From contig DDPL01000016.1 in the NCBI GenBank assembly GCA_002342175.1, forward strand, positions 1 to 9,040: a DNA stretch of 9,040 bases, read 5' to 3'. This DNA comes from Legionellales bacterium UBA2469. Lineage in GTDB: Bacteria > Pseudomonadota > Gammaproteobacteria > Legionellales > Legionellaceae. The position numbers and the translations under genes were made by a program. How positions within the stretch are numbered: position 1 is the first letter of the stretch; the number at the start of each line of letters is the position of its first letter. Shown here in pieces: positions 6,687 to 9,040 of the stretch. A model generated the notes under the pieces. The model did no database searches, was not told the origin of the DNA, and saw nothing but the letters and a program-made list of their open reading frames with translations.

Positions 6687-6715
6687 ATTATGCAAGATAA
6701 CGTTTAAAGCATCAA
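6687..6715 (-). promoter_or_regulatory. Predicted sigma-70 promoter of prpBCD
   Basis: On the minus strand, TTGATG (6715-6710, inside the last codons of the PhzF-like gene) and CATAAT (6692-6687) are separated by 17 bases. RNA would start near 6680, giving a leader of about 29 bases that contains the strong prpB ribosome-binding site. No sigma-54 motif (GG-N10-GC type), which drives prp with PrpR in E. coli and Salmonella, was noticed here. Confidence 0.55.
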
Positions 6716-7489
6716 CTGACCTTGAAAATAACACCAACATTCACAACGCACCCGAATATTTTCATCTTTCACTTCACAATAAAAATCACCTCGGCGTCGA
6801 AGTCCTTGTTGAATAACCAAAGAATTTTTTTCAAGTATACGTGACCACTGCGTTGCAAGACCTGAATATGCACCTAGAGAAATGATTTCTTCATGAAGAT
6901 TCGTATTTAAATAAAAACAACGCATATAAATATCACAATCTTCGCCATGCGAAGTTAAAATGAGTAAGCCCTGCACCGCTTGCTTAAATCGTTCATGGGC
7001 AATATTCACCCATTCTAAATCTTGTGGATTGTTATAAAATGCCACCAAATCATTGCCAATGTATTGTAAAGATTGTGGTGGTGGCGATAGATATTCCATA
7101 ACTTCAATTGGTGCGTCTTGTGTCAGCAATGTTACCTTTGGAATATCAAGACTCATGATGTCTTGGTGTCGCCAAACAGTCATGGGTCCAAATGGTGTCT
7201 GAAAATCAATGGCTTCTGCTTTCGTTCTTAAATGAAAAAATACAACATGCGCCGCCGCAAAAAGACCAGGCCCACAAATATGTATTTCGCCTTGTTCACT
7301 AAAATTTCGCAAATGCCACTGACTTTCCAAATAAAGAATAAATGTCGTTAGCGGTTGATGATTTTCAATTGCGATTGCATGTAAAAGCTCATCATTCAGT
7401 TCTTCTTTTAATAAACAGACAGCAACCGGCTGACCATGAAAAACTTTATTGGTGAATGTATCGACTAAAAAAAGTTGTATATCCGTCAC
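6704..7489 (-). CDS. PhzF-like protein with altered active site
   Basis: The fold is recognisable as the PhzF/diaminopimelate-epimerase-like family: IQLFLVDTF at the start, FHGQPVAVCLL (usually F-GNPAAVC-L), ICG then AAAHV, and QQGLRRRGDF near the end. The residues normally used for catalysis are replaced. The LSET glutamate is Leu47 (QPLTTF), the histidine of CGHAT is Pro74 (CGPGLF), and EDPVTGSA reads EEIISLGA, so the aspartate is Glu201. I infer it no longer isomerises a PhzF-type substrate and may bind a ligand or do other chemistry. I chose GTG 7489 (261 residues): AAGGAA lies 5 bases upstream, and the predicted promoter would make the upstream in-frame ATG at 7513 (269 residues) almost leaderless. 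That ATG has no ribosome-binding site but remains possible. It lies between lipA and prpBCD on the same strand. Confidence 0.8.
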   Translation of the reverse strand: MTDIQLFLVDTFTNKVFHGQPVAVCLLKEELNDELLHAIAIENHQPLTTFILYLESQWHLRNFSEQGEIHICGPGLFAAAHVVFFHLRTKAEAIDFQTPFGPMTVWRHQDIMSLDIPKVTLLTQDAPIEVMEYLSPPPQSLQYIGNDLVAFYNNPQDLEWVNIAHERFKQAVQGLLILTSHGEDCDIYMRCFYLNTNLHEEIISLGAYSGLATQWSRILEKNSLVIQQGLRRRGDFYCEVKDENIRVRCECWCYFQGQLML

Positions 7490-7494
7490 AACTT

Positions 7495-7500
7495 TTCCTT
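7495..7500 (-). promoter_or_regulatory. Ribosome-binding site favouring GTG start
   Basis: AAGGAA on the minus strand, 5 bases before GTG 7489, lies downstream of the competing ATG at 7513, which has no such site. It therefore favours the shorter PhzF-like protein. Confidence 0.5.
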
Positions 7501-7522
7501 GAGATAAGTGCATGATTAAACA

Positions 7523-7551
7523 AGATTAATCTGCAAACCATAAAAGATCAA
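7523..7551 (-). promoter_or_regulatory. Predicted sigma-70 promoter of the PhzF-like gene
   Basis: TTGATC (7551-7546) and TAATCT (7528-7523) are spaced by 17 bases in the short gap after lipA. Transcription would start around 7516. The -10 overlaps GATTAA direct copies (7514-7519, 7524-7529) and a 6-bp inverted repeat, GATTAA/TTAATC (7514-7531), which could be a small operator. Confidence 0.5.
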
Positions 7552-7559
7552 GTCTGAAA

Positions 7560-8546
7560 CTACAAATCCAGGTTGTTTTTCTTGAAGATGCGATCAGCTC
7601 GATAACTCGAGCGCACCATCGGCCCTGAAGCAACTTCAAAAAAACCTTTTTGCAAACCTAAATCTCTCAACTTTTGAAACTCTTCGGGTGTGACATATCG
7701 TTCAATGGGCAAATGATGTCGTGTAGGTTGCAAATACTGACCCAGGGTTAATATATCGACATCATGTTTGCGCAAATCATTCATGGTTTGCTCTACTTCA
7801 TCCAAGGTTTCACCAAGACCTAACATCAAGCTGGTTTTGGTTAAAATATCCGGGCGATAGACTTTAGCAACCTTTAAAACATTAAGGGTTTGTTGATAAC
7901 CTGCACGAATATCTCGAACAGGATGCGTTAAACGCTTTACAGTTTCTACATTTTGAGCAAACACATCTAAACCACTATCCAATAATGTCCGCACAGCAGC
8001 TTCACTTCCTTGAAAATCAGGTGTTAAAGCTTCCACTTTGGTATGAGGAGAACGGGACTTAATGGCTTGGATAGTTTTGGCGTAGTGTGCTGCTCCCCCA
8101 TCTTCTAAATCATCACGATTGACCGAGGTTAAAACCACATAATCTAATTTCATGAACTCGACCGTTTTTGCAGTGTTTTCGGGCTCATTGACATCCAGCC
8201 ATCCTTTCGGATTACCCGTATCAACTGAACAAAAACGACATGCTCGAGTGCAAACGGATCCCATCAACATAATGGTTGCCGTTCCATGCGACCAACATTC
8301 ACTGATATTTGGACATTTTGCTTCTTCACAAACGGTTGCCAATTTTAAATCATGTACACGTTGTTTCACTTCCTGATATTTTTCAGATGTGACGGGTTTG
8401 ATTTTTAACCATTCCGGCTTGGGTTGTCGAACAAATTCCTGAGATGAACAAGATTTAATGCCATCTTTAATTGCAGAAAAACCTTGTTCAGTTTGATATT
8501 TTTCACCACTTTTAACAACAATTGGGATGTCTAGAACTTTGCTCAT
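7560..8546 (-). CDS. lipA: Lipoyl synthase LipA
   Basis: A radical SAM enzyme that inserts two sulfur atoms into the octanoyl group on lipoyl domains of pyruvate and 2-oxoglutarate dehydrogenases and the glycine cleavage H protein. The 328 residues match the family (E. coli 321). The auxiliary cluster is held by Cys73, Cys78 and Cys84 ([12 protein letters not shown]) with the serine motif RSSY (312-315). The radical SAM cluster is held by Cys99, Cys103 and Cys106 (CTRACRFC). [14 protein letters not shown] RDDLEDGGA and LGLGET are also present, and the set is complete. AAGGAG at 8557-8552, 5 bases before the ATG, fixes the start. lipB, the usual partner, is not adjacent in this window. The gene follows the L,D-transpeptidase after 60 bases on the same strand, so co-transcription is possible. 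Confidence 0.98.
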   Translation of the reverse strand: MSKVLDIPIVVKSGEKYQTEQGFSAIKDGIKSCSSQEFVRQPKPEWLKIKPVTSEKYQEVKQRVHDLKLATVCEEAKCPNISECWSHGTATIMLMGSVCTRACRFCSVDTGNPKGWLDVNEPENTAKTVEFMKLDYVVLTSVNRDDLEDGGAAHYAKTIQAIKSRSPHTKVEALTPDFQGSEAAVRTLLDSGLDVFAQNVETVKRLTHPVRDIRAGYQQTLNVLKVAKVYRPDILTKTSLMLGLGETLDEVEQTMNDLRKHDVDILTLGQYLQPTRHHLPIERYVTPEEFQKLRDLGLQKGFFEVASGPMVRSSYRADRIFKKNNLDL

Positions 8547-8606
8547 GAATACTCCTTGGCAGTCGTCCCAGGATCATCCCAAATCTTATACAAAATAGCA
8601 AGTCTT

Positions 8607-9040
8607 CTATATGCTACTGTAGGGCTTCACAATCACCGTTGAACCAACAGTCATAAAGTCTTCATTTAACCATCTTGCCGCATCCGGTAGCACCCTTATA
8701 CAACCATGACTTGCATTGTACTGTGGTACTTCATATGCTGCATGAATCGAATAACCCTCATGGAAATGCATACACCAAGGCATTTTGGCACCCCCATTGG
8801 TTTCCACTGGATAAACGCTGGATTTACAATCTGGGCCCTTTTTCGAGTATACATGAAAGGTTCCAGAAACGGTGTGACATTTTCGGTTGATATCCGGACA
8901 AAAATCCGAGCCACCTGATGCACTACCTGTTTTCACGAGATGCCCATCTTTATCATACGCAGCCCATGCAGGAATATTCGGATCAAATATAAAAACCTTT
9001 TTTCCGGTGGCTGTGCGTTCAGACGGGAATGAAAAACTAC
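8607..9040 (-). CDS. L,D-transpeptidase (YkuD), 5' end outside window
   Basis: The frame stays open to the window edge, so only the C-terminal 143 residues are seen and the true start lies beyond 9040; the GTG at 8936 is internal. YkuD enzymes make 3-3 cross-links in peptidoglycan or attach proteins to it, in the periplasm. The start of the visible part (KKVFIFDPN) is the first strand of the domain. The catalytic motif is SIH then NASHGCIRV, with the nucleophile Cys codon at 8702-8700. The end VGSTVIVKPY is typical. Four further cysteines (in DFCPD, RKCHT, PDCKS and PWCMH) may form disulfides. The sequence resembles the cysteine-containing YkuD proteins annotated as enhanced-entry EnhA in Legionella; this is from memory and untested. 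Confidence 0.92.
   Translation of the reverse strand, partial: SFSFPSERTATGKKVFIFDPNIPAWAAYDKDGHLVKTGSASGGSDFCPDINRKCHTVSGTFHVYSKKGPDCKSSVYPVETNGGAKMPWCMHFHEGYSIHAAYEVPQYNASHGCIRVLPDAARWLNEDFMTVGSTVIVKPYSSI

Noticed and set aside
8547..8606. Possible lipA promoter (TATAAG) in the gap after the L,D-transpeptidase gene
   Set aside because: No acceptable -35 box at 16-18 bases; lipA may be read from further upstream.
8594..8618. Hairpin AGTAGCA/TGCTATT with TTTG at the end of the L,D-transpeptidase gene
   Set aside because: The stem is weak (7 pairs including G-U, 11-base loop) and the T-run is short, so a terminator is not convincing.

Overview
The window is an AT-rich stretch of a gammaproteobacterial chromosome. 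The mix of genes (a Sel1-like protein, a cysteine-rich YkuD protein resembling the EnhA-type proteins of Legionella, a prpBCD cluster, ppsR, lipA and a PilD-type peptidase) suggests the Legionellales or a near relative. That placement is inferred from protein character only and was not tested. I see no insertion sequence, phage gene, CRISPR array or other mobile DNA, and no gene-free stretch longer than about 140 bases.

Left part (1-1286): a tRNA-Ser(UGA) gene on the minus strand, with an A/T-rich promoter region behind it. On the plus strand a small predicted secreted protein follows, and its last codons overlap the start of a complete type IV prepilin peptidase. No other pilus or type II secretion gene is present here. 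The peptidase converges on, and overlaps by 4 bases, a minus-strand pair made of a three-helix membrane protein and a Sel1-like repeat protein.

Middle (2349-6703): divergent from that pair is ppsR, the kinase/phosphorylase that controls PEP synthase. It converges tail to tail on the methylcitrate-cycle operon prpB-prpC-prpD (minus strand, tightly packed, own predicted promoter). The facing stop codons of ppsR and prpD touch each other inside the loop of a perfect hairpin. The operon turns propionyl-CoA and oxaloacetate into pyruvate and succinate, and PpsR controls the conversion of pyruvate to PEP, so the two units meet at pyruvate. The propionate regulator prpR and the propionyl-CoA synthetase prpE are not in the window.

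Right part (6704-9040), all minus strand: a PhzF-fold protein lacking the three residues normally used for catalysis, lipoyl synthase lipA, and the C-terminal part of an L,D-transpeptidase cut by the window edge.

Most of the window is ordinary housekeeping and central metabolism. The least ordinary items are the PhzF-like protein with a rewritten active site, the stand-alone prepilin peptidase coupled to a small secreted protein, and the hairpin holding both facing stop codons. I found no convincing evidence of an undescribed multi-gene system.
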